Below are positions 46,986 through 58,240 of a stretch of DNA of 64,000 bases, one piece after another. How positions within the stretch are numbered: the first letter of the stretch is position 1; each line of letters opens with the position of its first letter. The position numbers and the translations under genes are program-made. This DNA comes from Romanomermis culicivorax (Eukaryota; Nematoda; Enoplea; Mermithida; Mermithidae): NCBI GenBank assembly GCA_963922205.1, contig CAWUHX010000219.1, forward strand, positions 1-64,000. The letters are read 5' to 3'. The notes under the pieces were generated by a model. That model was given only the letters and a program-made list of their open reading frames with translations. It was not told where the DNA came from and made no database searches.

Positions 46986-49900
46986 ATGAACACTACTTCA
47001 ATCGAAAATTTCACTGTAACTGGAGATAAAGTCTGGCTTCGATATACAATTCTGACGTCTTTGGATACTGTATTTATAACATTGTACACAACTTTTCTGG
47101 CATTATTGATACGAAACAGGAAACGAAAATTTTCCACGTCTTATTATGTACTGGTCATTGGATTAGGTTTTGCCGACATATTCATTTTGTTTAGCTTGTA
47201 TTTTTTCTATTCCTTCGACATTTGGCAGTTTAACGAGTGAGTTGATCTTTCCTCGAACAATTAAATCTGGTAAACATAGCCAATAAAAATGTGAAACAGG
47301 CCCTCATTAACAATATGACAATTTTCGAAAATGCGTAAATTAAACCAAATAATTTAAACATAACATTTTGTCTGTTGGAACTGAAAATTCAGGGTTTATC
47401 TACCCAATGACCTATCCAGCTCTTAGCCTAAAAATTTAGACTGAAAGGTATGCAAAAATGTATTTCAAATTTCAAAAAAAAATTCAAAAGAAAATTTTTC
47501 TCAAATTGAGTAATCATTTTCAATTGTGTAGGGTTTAATTTTGATTCTCTCTGGAAAAACACTTCAAGTGAACTGACTCCAGGTGGGTTATTTTGGATTT
47601 TTCTGGAATAAGGTTGGATTTTTATGACACTCTGCTTCCTGTCTCAATGCATTGTATGTTTGACAGATTCCTCTTCAGGGCCAAATCTAATGATTTACAA
47701 AAAAAATGTGATTTATATTTATAACATCAAAAGTCTCTGTTCGCACATTAAGGCCCACCCAGTGTGACATCGATTTCATTCAGACCAACTGTATCAAGCT
47801 GATCCCTTTAATTATTTGATGACGTTTTCAAAAATTTGCAAGAGGTCTAGAGACTACTAATTCTATATTCAAAATCAAAATTTCGCTCATCTGATCTTTC
47901 AGCCAAATGAAATTGGTGATCAATTTCGTATCGAACTCAATCGGTTATTTTCCCAGTTTGTATTTGAATGCTTTTATCGCCATCAACAGATTTTTTGCCA
48001 TCGTCACTTTCAATCGTTTCCCAGAATTATTCTCATTAGAAAGATGCGTTCGAGTAGTGGCATGCACATTTTTCATGGGTTTCGTGGCTATGTCGATTTA
48101 TCAATTTTTGCCAACTGGTCGTAAGTTGTAGTTGATCAGGTTTCTTCCTTGGAAACAGCATCTTGGAAAATAAAGGTGTACACATGAGTTGATTAATTTA
48201 AAAACAAAATTAATTACATTCTGTCATCAAATGGTCGAGACGCGAAAATCTCTATGATGCTCTGAATCAATTTTCGAAAATAGTCCAGTTGCTCTGAAAA
48301 ATACATTTCCTGAGAAAAATTTAGCCAAGTCCTGAGGTTCATTCATACTTGCCTTTCTTAGGGATAGGTCGGGTATTCAGGTCAGGATCCCCGGATATTC
48401 ACCTAAATTTTTCAGACCCAGATTTGAGTCCGATCCACTGAAGCAAAGCTTTTTGGATCAGATTCTGATCCATATCTGCCGAACCCTGATCCAGATCTGC
48501 TGCTGTGAAGATTAAGATATGATCATAATCGGATGTTTATTCATTTCAGTTTGCAGTAAGTTCCACGAACATTTAATGTTAATGATAGCTAAATTATACT
48601 TGACAGACCGGAATTTTTCAACAGTGTCACCCTTCAAAGGATTGGTGGTAGGATTATTATGATAAATTTGATCAGCACAACTGATTATTATCACTGGGCA
48701 GACACACGCTATTTTGCTATCAATGGCAGGTTCGGTAGAGAAGATTGATTCAGATGTAGGAATTCTTTTAGAGTGAAATTCTTTTCATCTTGATATATAT
48801 TTCGATTTCCCATCAATTCTACAAGAAGGATGATTTAACAAGCAGACAATACAAAAAATACTTTAATCACTATATTTATATCTTCTGGTTCAAATTGACT
48901 TTCTCCATCATTAGCTACTGACTACAAAGTAATTGAATGAACCATATTCACGCTCATTCTCAATTTTTTGATCTAGCTTGTGTTGGAATTGGAATTATGA
49001 TCTGGTTTTGATCATTAAATTATTAGGTTTCCAATGTCTCAACTGTAATTGACGTTGTTCCAGATTTTTCGACAAATTATTGTCTATATCTGAGATCAAT
49101 AAAAGTAGAAGAATAAAAATTGAAAATTAATGCTCAGATTATATAATACCGTTTTCATTTCAGAATTAGTCTATAGTTTAGAGATTTACAAATTTGAGTT
49201 CAATGTTTATCTGTAATGCTTCAACAAATGAACCGATTCCTCTCGTGTCAAAATTTTTCAGCATATTTTTTAACATATCATAAATAATTTATTAACACCG
49301 AAAAAATACAAATTCACGTAACATTATTTTAGAATAATTAAACATGATACATATGAGCGAATAAACATTAATATTGTGTCATGTAGAATCCACATCTGAT
49401 TCGGATCTGATTGGATGTTGATTTCAAGATCAGGATCTATACCCAAATTCACTGAACACAAATATTCTTGGATTTGAACATGGATGCAAATCCATTTTTT
49501 CCAAAAAAAGGAATGTGGCCCAACCCTAGCCATTTTCGGAACATACATTTGGAGAGGTGTGCAGATGATGGAACGAATTTTGGTTGGAGGTTACCGTCTG
49601 TCGTTTTCCTCAAAATTTCAGTTATCCTTTCCGAGATGCATTGCTTTCCATTCCGTTGGAATAGGCGCAGGACATTCCTCTATAGAGGCTGTTGAAACAC
49701 ATTCCCACACAAAAAATCCGATCATTCATCCATCAAAATCTATTGCAGTACATTATTCAGCTCTGCATGAAACAAGGCAAACTGTGTAACTTTCTGATCA
49801 ATACTTGCAAATTGACAGGTTCTGAAATTTTCTTTATATATGTTAATTGATGCATTTTTTACAATCACACTTTCATTTCAGATTATGCATTCTACAGCAG

Positions 49901-50282
49901 TGTTATTGCCACTTTGTGCATAATTTTCGTGTCCTATACATCATGCATTGTTGCTTGTTATGTACAATTGAGAGATCAGGCACTTTCGACCAATCAACGG
50001 AGACAGTACCACACCGAAATGAAATTCATGTTCCAAGCTATGACGCTGGCTTGCATTATTGTCGTGGAAGAATCTTCCTATCATCTGACCAATGGGGGAT
50101 TGGTCTATCAAGTTTTGTATATGGTGTATGGTGGATTAGCACCAATCGTACATTTAGTGACCAACAGCGAAATTCGGAACTTATTAAAGAATTTGATTTG
50201 CAAGCATTTATTGAGACGAAATAATGTAGTCAGTCAAGTTACAGTAATTTTGCCCATGTCAAAGAACACGCAAAGATTTTGA
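46986..50282 (+). CDS. Seven-transmembrane receptor, nematode serpentine chemoreceptor-like (Srx/Srt style)
   Basis: Supported exons: 46986-47236 (ATG, glycosylation sites NTT and NFT, TM1-TM2), 47903-48120 (TM3 ending AINRFFAIV, then TM4), and 49881-50282 (TM5, TM6, TM7 and tail; TGA at 50280). AINRF after TM3 takes the place of the DRY motif, as in nematode srx-type receptors, and TM7 ends PIVHLVTNSEIR, close to the NPxxY-like end followed by a basic tail. The second extracellular loop exon is uncertain; an AG acceptor at 48549 opens a frame with LCSKFHEHLM, but I could not choose its donor. Likely a chemosensory receptor in the plasma membrane. It could still be a peptide GPCR of another class. 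Confidence 0.7.
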
Positions 50283-51214
50283 TAATTGACTGAAAAAAAC
50301 GCTTGAATTGGGAATAGTTTTTGAATATAGAATATTATTCATTAGTAAAAAATTGGTGGTAGCTGAAGCTACTGTTACTCATTAATACACTGCCAGGGGA
50401 AACTAACCGTCTATGCTGGTCGTGTCCAGGATGCTTCCGGAACGCGTCCTGGATGCACCCAGGTCGCGATCAGCACACTATACCGACAATAAAATTGACA
50501 ATCCATGTGCTTGTGTCACGCAAAGGCAAAGAATTTTGCTGATGCTTCTTTCTTACCTCCCTAAAGAAAGCACACATTATTTACCAGATATGAACGAAAG
50601 GTTAACTGTTGTCATACTGTAGGTCAAAACAAAGTGCATATCCACTACACACAGTGTTGCCAAGTTAGGGATTTTTCTCCAAATCTAAAGGTTTTTTGAG
50701 GAGTGAATAAGTGAAAAAAACGACTTTGGGAAATATGAAAAAAATTTTGCTCAGCGTAGAAAAAAATCGCTGAGTATGGATTAGAATTAGGATTAGGAGG
50801 CTTATAAGTTAGAGATTTTATGTTGTATTTGTACAAGCACTGCAAGCTGAGTCTTAGGCTTCATTTAAGAAGCTTCCAACTAAATTTGTGAATCTTTTCA
50901 GAGTTAAAACATACATTTTTAATCTATAGTCAGTTTTTTATAAAAAGCTTTTGAAACGAAAAATGACACAAATATTAGATGACTTGAAAATCCTGTACAT
51001 GAAGCTTTTACTGTAGATTTTTTACTCAAAAAATTTTGATTTTTTGTCAGTTGAGTGTCGTCACAAAATTTTAGTTCTACCTGATGTACGGCTGGACAAA
51101 AAATGCTGAAAATATAAAATGGTACTTGCTTCCCAGATTCATTATTTGGAAGCATTTCATGAAAAACAGACTATAGTTTGATCTCTGAAGTTTGGAACTC
51201 ACAATTTTCTGACA

Positions 51215-51406
51215 GTGTTGTCGGACAGTATTCTATGTGTGCGATATGGCTTGGCTTTAAGCAATAAAAGTTGTAACTTTTTTACTGTAACAAAACCTAT
51301 GTTGAAAAAATTTATGTCAGGCATGTATGATCATTTAAACAGTTTGGTGCAGCAATCAGCAGAATATGATGATGAAGATGAAATTCTACAGCTAGCCGCT
51401 GAATAA
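51215..51406 (+). pseudogene. Possible hAT transposase C-terminal fragment
   Basis: About 63 codons containing VRYGLALSNKSCNFF and FMSGMYDHL, then an acidic end (YDDEDEILQLAAE) and TAA. The wording resembles C-terminal regions of hAT-derived proteins known to me, but I cannot align it here. It sits inside the hAT ends, which supports the call. Confidence 0.4.
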
Positions 51407-51525
51407 AGTTGTTGATTCTTAATAAACTTATGTTTGATTTATTTTTTTTACCTATGAATTAAGTTTATTCCATGTGTCACGTGTCGCACGGCCGTATATC
51501 ACCCCTTCGTAGCAATCGCAACACT

Positions 51526-51596
51526 GGCTCGATAGTTCAATCGGAAGAATGCTGCACTATAGTCACAGAGACCTGGGTTCGAATCCTGGTCGAGCA
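51526..51596 (+). repeat. tRNA-like Pol III cassette in TRIM-A 5' LTR
   Basis: Acceptor halves GCTCGAT and GTCGAGC pair 7/7 with one wobble. Box A TAGTTCAATCGG (51533-51544) and box B GGTTCGAATCC (51576-51586) match consensus. The loop CTATAGT would give anticodon ATA, and the anticodon stem has two mismatches, so it is unlikely to be a working tRNA. TTTTT at 51600-51604 would stop Pol III right after it. Confidence 0.8.
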
Positions 51597-51799
51597 TTAT
51601 TTTTCGAACAGTAATAGGCGATGGTTAGGAGGGCAAGGCGTTTACCCATTACATGTCATGGCCAGGCTTGGATTGGTCCCACAATGGTGGGCTGCAGAAC
51701 CTGCATCTTCAAAGGACGAGGTCGTCCTTCTTTCAAGGGGGGGGGGAATGTCACCTGTCGCAGGGCCGTACATCACCCCTTCGTAGCAATCGCAACACA

Positions 51800-51870
51800 G
51801 GCTTGGTAGTTCAATCGGAAGAACGCTGCACTATAGTCACAGAGACCCGAGTTCCAATCCCGGTGGAGCA
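51800..51870 (+). repeat. tRNA-like Pol III cassette in TRIM-A 3' LTR
   Basis: Same unit as in the 5' LTR with substitutions; box A unchanged, box B now GAGTTCCAATCC with one off-consensus base; a TTTTT run follows. Confidence 0.75.
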
Positions 51871-52223
51871 TTATTTTTCGAACAGTGTTTGGCGATGGTT
51901 ACGGTGGCAACGCGTTTACCAATTACGTGTCACATGTTTTCAAAAATGGGTAGTTTTCTAGGGATTTTCAAAAGTTTTTGGGGTTTTATGGGTTGCTTTA
52001 ACGATTGAGGTATTTTTAGGTTTTTTGGGGTAAAATTGGGGTTTTTGAAGGCAACTACTTGGCAACACTGACTACACATTATGAAAAAGCTATGATTGAC
52101 AGTTATTGCATGAATGTCAATTATTAAGAAAGATGAAAGTTTTCTTCCTGCTGCCCAAAAAGACGCGTTCCAGATGCCACCTGGATGCATCCAGTTTGAG
52201 GGTTAGTTTCGCCCGGTAGTGTA

Positions 52224-55200
52224 CTAGAAATTAAAATTTATGAAACTGTTTCTGGAGGGAATAAGAATGCAATCAAGAAAGATAACTGTTGTAGTGTGTT
52301 CGATTTTGTTGGATTTCATAATTTCTTGTCATTTTTGAAGAAGCACCCACAGGCACATCTTTGACCAAATGGAGTGAACCATTCTAGGCTGTTTACTGTA
52401 AGTTTCAGATGTTTGTTTTTATTATTATTCCTAACTGCTCCCCATGCCTTTAGTTTTGTGTTCATCTGCATGGGAGTATTATTCATTGGCCACACCCATA
52501 GCGCGTCTTATATTTTGTAGTAGTCATTATTGCATAATTGCCTCTTTATAGTGAGTGTGTGTTATTAGATTAGGTAAAATTACAAGGAGAGACTTACTCC
52601 TTTTCTAAGATAGCATTCAGTTTGGACTCAAATTGGGAAACCTAAGGTTAACCAATTTGGGCTATTATTTGTGGGTTTGAGTACTTCTCCAGGAAAAGTT
52701 CTCCTCTTCGTTTTTTTCGAGTAGTCCTCCTTTTCGTCCATCTTGGGTTGGTGTGGAACAGTTGGAAGCTCGTGCATTAAGGTCAATCCCTGGCTATCTC
52801 TCCTGCCAACTCTTTTTCAAATATAATATAACAACATATTGGTAAAAAGATTGCAGACATTTCCTTCAGAGAAAACGAAATAAGATTTCACCTGAAAATA
52901 GCCTAACAAAATATTCTTCTGGCACAAATAGATTCTAAACATATGTGTCATATATGAAGAATGAGACTTTTGTTTCTTTAGTGATCCATCAAAAGTAACA
53001 GATTTTTAAACCAAGAGTTATTTAGCAAGATTTGGATTCCAAGATGTTCTGGCCTTGATGAGAAAATTTTTACCTAGTGTTAATTGAAAAAAAGTGGCTG
53101 TGAAATATTGATGAAAAATCGAAAACAGTTGAAAAACGTGTAGGGGATGGACATAGTCTACCCTTCAGGTTATGCAAATCAGCTTGAAAGTTGATGCCAT
53201 CGGCATAATGCCAAGTTGCATGGACATCATGCATAAAATTCCCTTGTCTTGATGTCTTTGGTCAGTGTTGTTTTGCTTATTGTGAAAGAAGGTGGTGGGA
53301 CCAGTCGATTTGTATTTTGTTATTGTTTTATTATATTTTGTCGAATTAGTTACTAAGGAAATACAACATCCCCCTGCTCTTCAGATTTTATCGATTTTTC
53401 ATAGCAGAGAGAATGCAGCATAGAATCTGGATCTCAGAAGTACCACCCTATGTGCAAATTTACCTCAACAACTCATCTTCTTGACTTCTCTGTTTTACTC
53501 AGTGATTGGAAGTTCTCTGAGCTCAGTATCTTGTTGGATCATCTGCAGATCAGGTGAACAAAAGCAGGTGATCAAGGGTCAAGATTTGGACAGACTGAAC
53601 TGTTGCACACTATTTATACCTAAGGATCTGTGTTGAGTAGGTGAAGTAACACAGTCGAGTAGCTGATAAGGTCCTTCATTCTCTAAATTCGACAAACAAG
53701 ACATCCAGAAATACAAAAAATTGTAATGAAATCAAACTGCAGAAGGCAATCCAGTTGGGCAGATCTAAGAATTATCGAACTGGGTTACACAAAGCAAACA
53801 AAGTCAAATGCTCTTGTGCTTTTTTGCTTATGGAGGTATTAATTGGTTGGCCTCATGGGCTTAAGTCAGGAGAAAAGATGGATGTAGAAAATGATAACAA
53901 ATCACAATGTTGCAGAGCATTCAAAAACACTAAAAAAACAAAAAAACAACTGAACTACAGTGAACTGGCTGGAATGTTTCATGCATGCCATATTATGGAG
54001 GAGGGCATGTATCAGTGGGTGTTATTTGCAAGAAGTTGTGAACAGACTATGAGATGCATAAAAGTATGCACAGTGGATGTTTTTTGGGTATTTTGCCTAG
54101 GCAAACCTTAATATAACCTTGCAATGCCTGGAGCAATCTTGGCTTCCTTTGCCTAGCATATGAAAAATTGGTGACAGGGATGTTTTATTCCCTAAAGTTG
54201 GTTCCCAATGCTTTAATTAACATTAGCGACAATCAGTGACAAACTTGTATGGCAAGAATTTTCCAAGAGGATGGTCCTCAGACTTTTTATCCAGGGGGTA
54301 AGGGGGATTGGTGAGAAGAAGAACAAAAAAAGTTCTGCAAGCTTGTTCTTCAAACAAAATATGCATAAAAATCATCAAAAAAGCTGTCTTCAGAAATAAT
54401 CAGGAGGAGTGCTTCATGACTTTTCTTGGGCCAAAGCGTGCCCAGGACCTCAGGTAGTAGAGTTGGCCCCATATCCCTCCTTTGTGCATGTACGATCAGT
54501 GATGAAAATCCTAGTTTTGTTATTTGAAAATTTTTTGTGAGTAAACCTACCACTTTTCTTATAGCTGGGAAGGAAAACTTCATAGGACTATACCATCCCA
54601 TAAGTGCCTATCTTATATGAGGGTTCCTCTTTTGGGTGCCTTTTATTGCATAATGGAGTCTAGATTCCACACGCTGACATCTGCCTAACCAGCAGGTCTT
54701 GTTCAGCTACCTATCTCATATGGTATAGGTTCACTTCCTCATTTGCTTCAGCATTCCTAATGTGCTAACTGGGCTGAGTAGACCCTGGCAAGCAGTTTTC
54801 TATGCTTGCCTACACAATCTGTCTTCCCTAACAGGGTGAATAGATGTGTCTGTCTGTGCTAGCTACTAAGATTCAGTTTTAGGTTACACCAGGAATCAAA
54901 TCTGGTTCTTTAAGTCATTAGTCATAGGTGATGATCACTTGACCAAGGCAGCCATTAGATTTTTTCATTTGTAAGTGTGAGGTCAACCCTGTACTGGGAT
55001 TGGGAAAAGAATAAAAAAGAAATTATTTTTTTTATTATACGTTTCCAATCAAGAAATTGACGATTTTCAATACAGAGCATCTATGAGTTAGCGAAACTAG
55101 TTTTTTATGGATGGCTACATTAACAGCCTGATTTGATTCCAGAGCCTGAGACATTGAAAAAAAAATTCGTTTCTCTTGCACTGAAAAGTCCTTAAATCAC

Positions 55201-55430
55201 TTCAGAAGGTTATAAAAAACTAAAAAAATGACAAAGAGCTCAAAAAACTTTTAAGACCAATTTTTAATATTCTGGAAATAAGATTTTTTTAAAAATTTTG
55301 ACATTTTTGACAGTTTTCCAACAATAACTAATCCTGCCAAAACATTTACAAAACATTCTGAAATTTTCTATGTTTTCTATCAGGAAAATATAAGGTAAAG
55401 AAAGAAAATATGATCAAAGAATTATCACAC
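52224..55430. other. No gene identified
   Basis: Short frames only, none with recognisable motifs. GGCTATCTCTCCTG occurs near 52795 and near 37965, hinting at a shared dispersed repeat. Confidence 0.35.
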
Positions 55431-55434
55431 TCTC

Positions 55435-55648
55435 AATTGCTTGTTCCAAATTGCCCATTGGGAATCCACTTACTTGGGAATTCACCAAATTGGGAATCAC
55501 TCATATGGGAGGCCCTCAGTTTTGAATTCACTCACTTGGGAATTCCATGAATTGGGAATCACTCACATGGGAGTCATTCAATTGCGAATTTGCTCATTTG
55601 GGAAATCACAGAATTGGGAAATGCTCGTTTGGGAATCGCTCACATGAG
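55435..55648. repeat. Second, shorter 15-bp minisatellite array
   Basis: Units such as TTGGGAATCACTCACA match the array at 19665, as does the left flank (ATTATCACACTCTC). About 14 units, more irregular. Confidence 0.75.
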
Positions 55649-55649
55649 G

Positions 55650-56690
55650 CCATGCTGGTTCTTTTAATGCCTTTAAAAGATATTCATTTAAAGACGAAAT
55701 TGTGTTGCAGCCTAAGCTAATGCTTTACTTAAGATTGAAAAAATTCTGGAATAAACTAATGTATGTATTGCAGGAATGATAAATCAATATCATTTTTTTG
55801 AAGGTGACAATGCCCAGTATGATGAATTCCAGAAGATTGTTACAACAGCCAGAATTTTATTAATTTTGTAGTTAAAAGTGTTGAGTGTTTGCAGGCACAC
55901 ATCCTGCAAATAAAAATATCCATGCAAACCTTCCCTCTGAATTTTGGTAAATTTTTAACTCAAAATTATCATAGGGGATGTTGGAGATGAAATTGTAATG
56001 TACTATCTAGGTTTAGTGGTTACTGTCTCCAACTACTGGTCTCAGGAACCAGATTCAATCTCATTTGTAACCAGCTTTTTTCTGGTATTTTGGTTTGGAT
56101 ATACACTGCCTTTCATTCATTCTGGGTAGATGAATTGTGCAGATAAGCTTGGAGTGCTTCTTGCAAGCAACCACTCAGCCCACTTTGCACGTATTTCATT
56201 TATGGGTCTACTTTGACAACCAGAAGCTATCCCGTGGAACACAGCCTTCACAAGGCTGCAAAATCACCCCAAGATCATCTCTCATTTAGAATAGGTACTT
56301 GTTAGAGATGAAAAAGGTCCCTGAATCTGGATGTGTGATACCCAGAAACTTACAGGATTCAGATCTGGATACAGAAAAAGCATTTTCAATTACCCAGATC
56401 TCCAAAAATCCTTCTCAACTACCCGCCGTTTCTAAATGCAGTCTAGACATAATTGATACTAATTAAATGGGAGTGTACTCACAGACACTAAGTATATATT
56501 AATATTAAGACAATGTTATAAGGTAAGGTAACAATGATTTACATGATGAATTTAATTATAGCAGTCTTAATAGTTATTTAAAATTGATTTCTGGTAAACT
56601 ATTTCAAACAAAAAGTTTTTCAACAGTTTTACCACATAATCTTTTTTTGGTGAATAAATGATGCGGGCACCACTGAACAAGTGGTCTGGA
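55650..56690. other. No gene identified
   Basis: Repeat-like, no supported frame, no paired ends found. Confidence 0.3.
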
Positions 56691-58240
56691 GGAACACTGG
56701 TTGCTGTGACTGCCAAAAAGGGTTGAGCTACTTGCATTGTGTAAGATCACAAGTTTCTATTAAAGCTTCCTTACCTTCACCAGTTTTATCAGCATCTGTT
56801 TTTATTTTTATTTCACTATGCAAGTTTGAATGAATTTCTTTCAGATGCTTGTTTAAAGCCCCAGTGCTTCTTTTTGTATCTAAAATTGCAATTTTTAACT
56901 AGTATTTTCCCTGCAAGCTCTGCAAAGAGCCTTATCCTTGTTCTGGTTTTCAAAATATTCTCAAATAGGACAATGAGTTTTGAAAGGCATTGCTGTGAAC
57001 ATATACTCTAAATTGTTATATCAATTTGTATTAGTATAACCATAGGAATTATAAATCATGGTTTTTCATGAAGACAAAATTTAAATTAGACTTCAATGGG
57101 GATAACAGATTTTTCAATTTTCACAACTCTGCGTTACATAAGTGCAATTGATTCATAATTGAAGATTCCATTGTGCAACATGCTGTAGTAATGTGCATTC
57201 CAGAAGTTTTGTAGTAGCTAATTGCAGAGCAGATCTTACTCATCTGATAAACACTCCAACAGATTTATTTGGAGACAAATGAAATAAAATGTGTCCATAA
57301 TCACAGCAGCTGTATAATAAATCAAGGCTACCCATATCCACGTCCTAGTCTAAATTGGCTGATTACATGGATCCAAATCCATGGAACTCATTAACAAGTG
57401 CCCAGATCGAGAATGGGGTAGAGGCAAGTTGATTACTTGGATATTGATATGGAAGATTGAAAATCTTTGACCCATATCATCTCTAACACTTATATATTCA
57501 CATAGTCTGAGCCTGCCTGTCCAGCAATAGGAAAATAGGAACAAGTGTACCTGTAAAAATTGAAGAAGTTTAATGTCACTGTTCTACTGATTGTTTTCAA
57601 ACTCAGTTGTTTGCAGGAACTTGAAAACCAAGAAAACCAATCTATGATCTAAGTCACCATCATATGCTATATATTTCCCTCTGATTGCCTTGAAAGGTGT
57701 TCGGTTGAGATGGTGATTCACAAAAGGTCATCAGTTTGGAGGTACATTTTCAACTAGTTATTAGTCTTTTAAATGGAATAGTTTGAAATAAGGGCCATCA
57801 AACTTATAAACTACTGGATCCTAAACAGTACAACTGCAGCTTTTCTGAAAGTATAGTCTTTGAGCATTCCGAGGTTTATAGTACCTGACTAAAAGGTACT
57901 ATGACTTTGGGCCAAAAAAAAGTGTCCACCTTAGTGAACTTTCCAAGGATAGCACCAAACATGGTGCTAATGATTTTAGTGTTAACTGCTGCTGAGTCAA
58001 GTGAGAAATATCTGACAAAAATTCAAGAAGCTATCTTCTCACAAACAAATTGGTGTTTAATGATAGACAATGCATCAAAAAAGACAGAATAATCTTTAAA
58101 TCCTGATTTCGAGACTACTGTAGCACAATGAATTTTCACTTTCACGGTGATACAGTAGAAAATTTCAATCCTAAAAAATAAAGACTTTAATTACAAAAAC
58201 ATTTGCTTCCTGTTCAAACAATCTTTATTAGACCACAAGC
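56690..58240 (-). repeat. 3' flank of copy C, inverted duplicate of 9076-10505
   Basis: Reads as the reverse complement of the copy A flank, including GGCAGTCACAGCAACC and the TGTTTGAACAG stretch after the polyadenylation signal. Confidence 0.6.
58224..58229 (-). promoter_or_regulatory. Polyadenylation signal AATAAA, copy C
   Basis: TTTATT on the plus strand, 12 bases downstream of the stop, same context as copy A. Confidence 0.6.

Larger units (their letters stand above)
51475..51932 (+). mobile_element. tRNA-bearing miniature LTR element (TRIM-A), complete, TSD CATG
   Basis: Two 184-bp LTRs, 51475-51658 and 51749-51932 (TGTCAC...TGTCA), flank a 90-base core. CATG flanks the whole at 51471-51474 and 51933-51936. 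The core begins with TGGCCAGGCTTGG directly after the 5' LTR (primer-binding candidate) and ends with AAGGGGGGGGGGAA directly before the 3' LTR (polypurine tract), so the orientation is plus. Each LTR carries a tRNA-like cassette in the same sense. The element lies within a hAT element, so it is the youngest layer of the nest. Confidence 0.9.
50652..52070. mobile_element. hAT-type element nested in the MITE, 8-bp TSD ACTACACA
   Basis: Ends CAGTGTTGCCAAGT and ACTTGGCAACACTG are inverted repeats; ACTACACA is repeated exactly at 50644-50651 and 52071-52078. TIR style and 8-bp target fit hAT. It keeps a fragment that could be the C-terminal end of a transposase. Confidence 0.9.
50388..52221. mobile_element. 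Tc1/mariner-type MITE hosting two nested insertions, TSD TA
   Basis: Outer inverted ends CACTGCCAGGGGAAACTAACC and (reverse complement) CACTACCGGGCGAAACTAACC, with TA at 50386-50387 and 52222-52223. Subterminal motifs GGAACGCGTC and CCTGGATGCA occur in both arms. Removing the hAT insertion leaves a 400-bp non-coding MITE (50388-50651 plus 52079-52221, allowing for the duplicated target). Confidence 0.85.

Noticed and set aside
48550-48660. Receptor exon for extracellular loop 2
   Set aside because: An acceptor and a plausible start exist, but no donor in the right phase could be chosen, so it was not annotated separately.
49468-49789. Overlapping frames between receptor exons
   Set aside because: They lie in the intron before the TM5 exon and show no membrane segment or conserved motif.
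51526-51596. Functional tRNA gene
   Set aside because: Anticodon stem mismatches, an ATA anticodon, and duplication as part of an LTR pair argue against a working tRNA.
53755-54111. 118-residue frame
   Set aside because: No recognisable motif, unusual Cys/Lys composition and no splice or homology support; likely chance.
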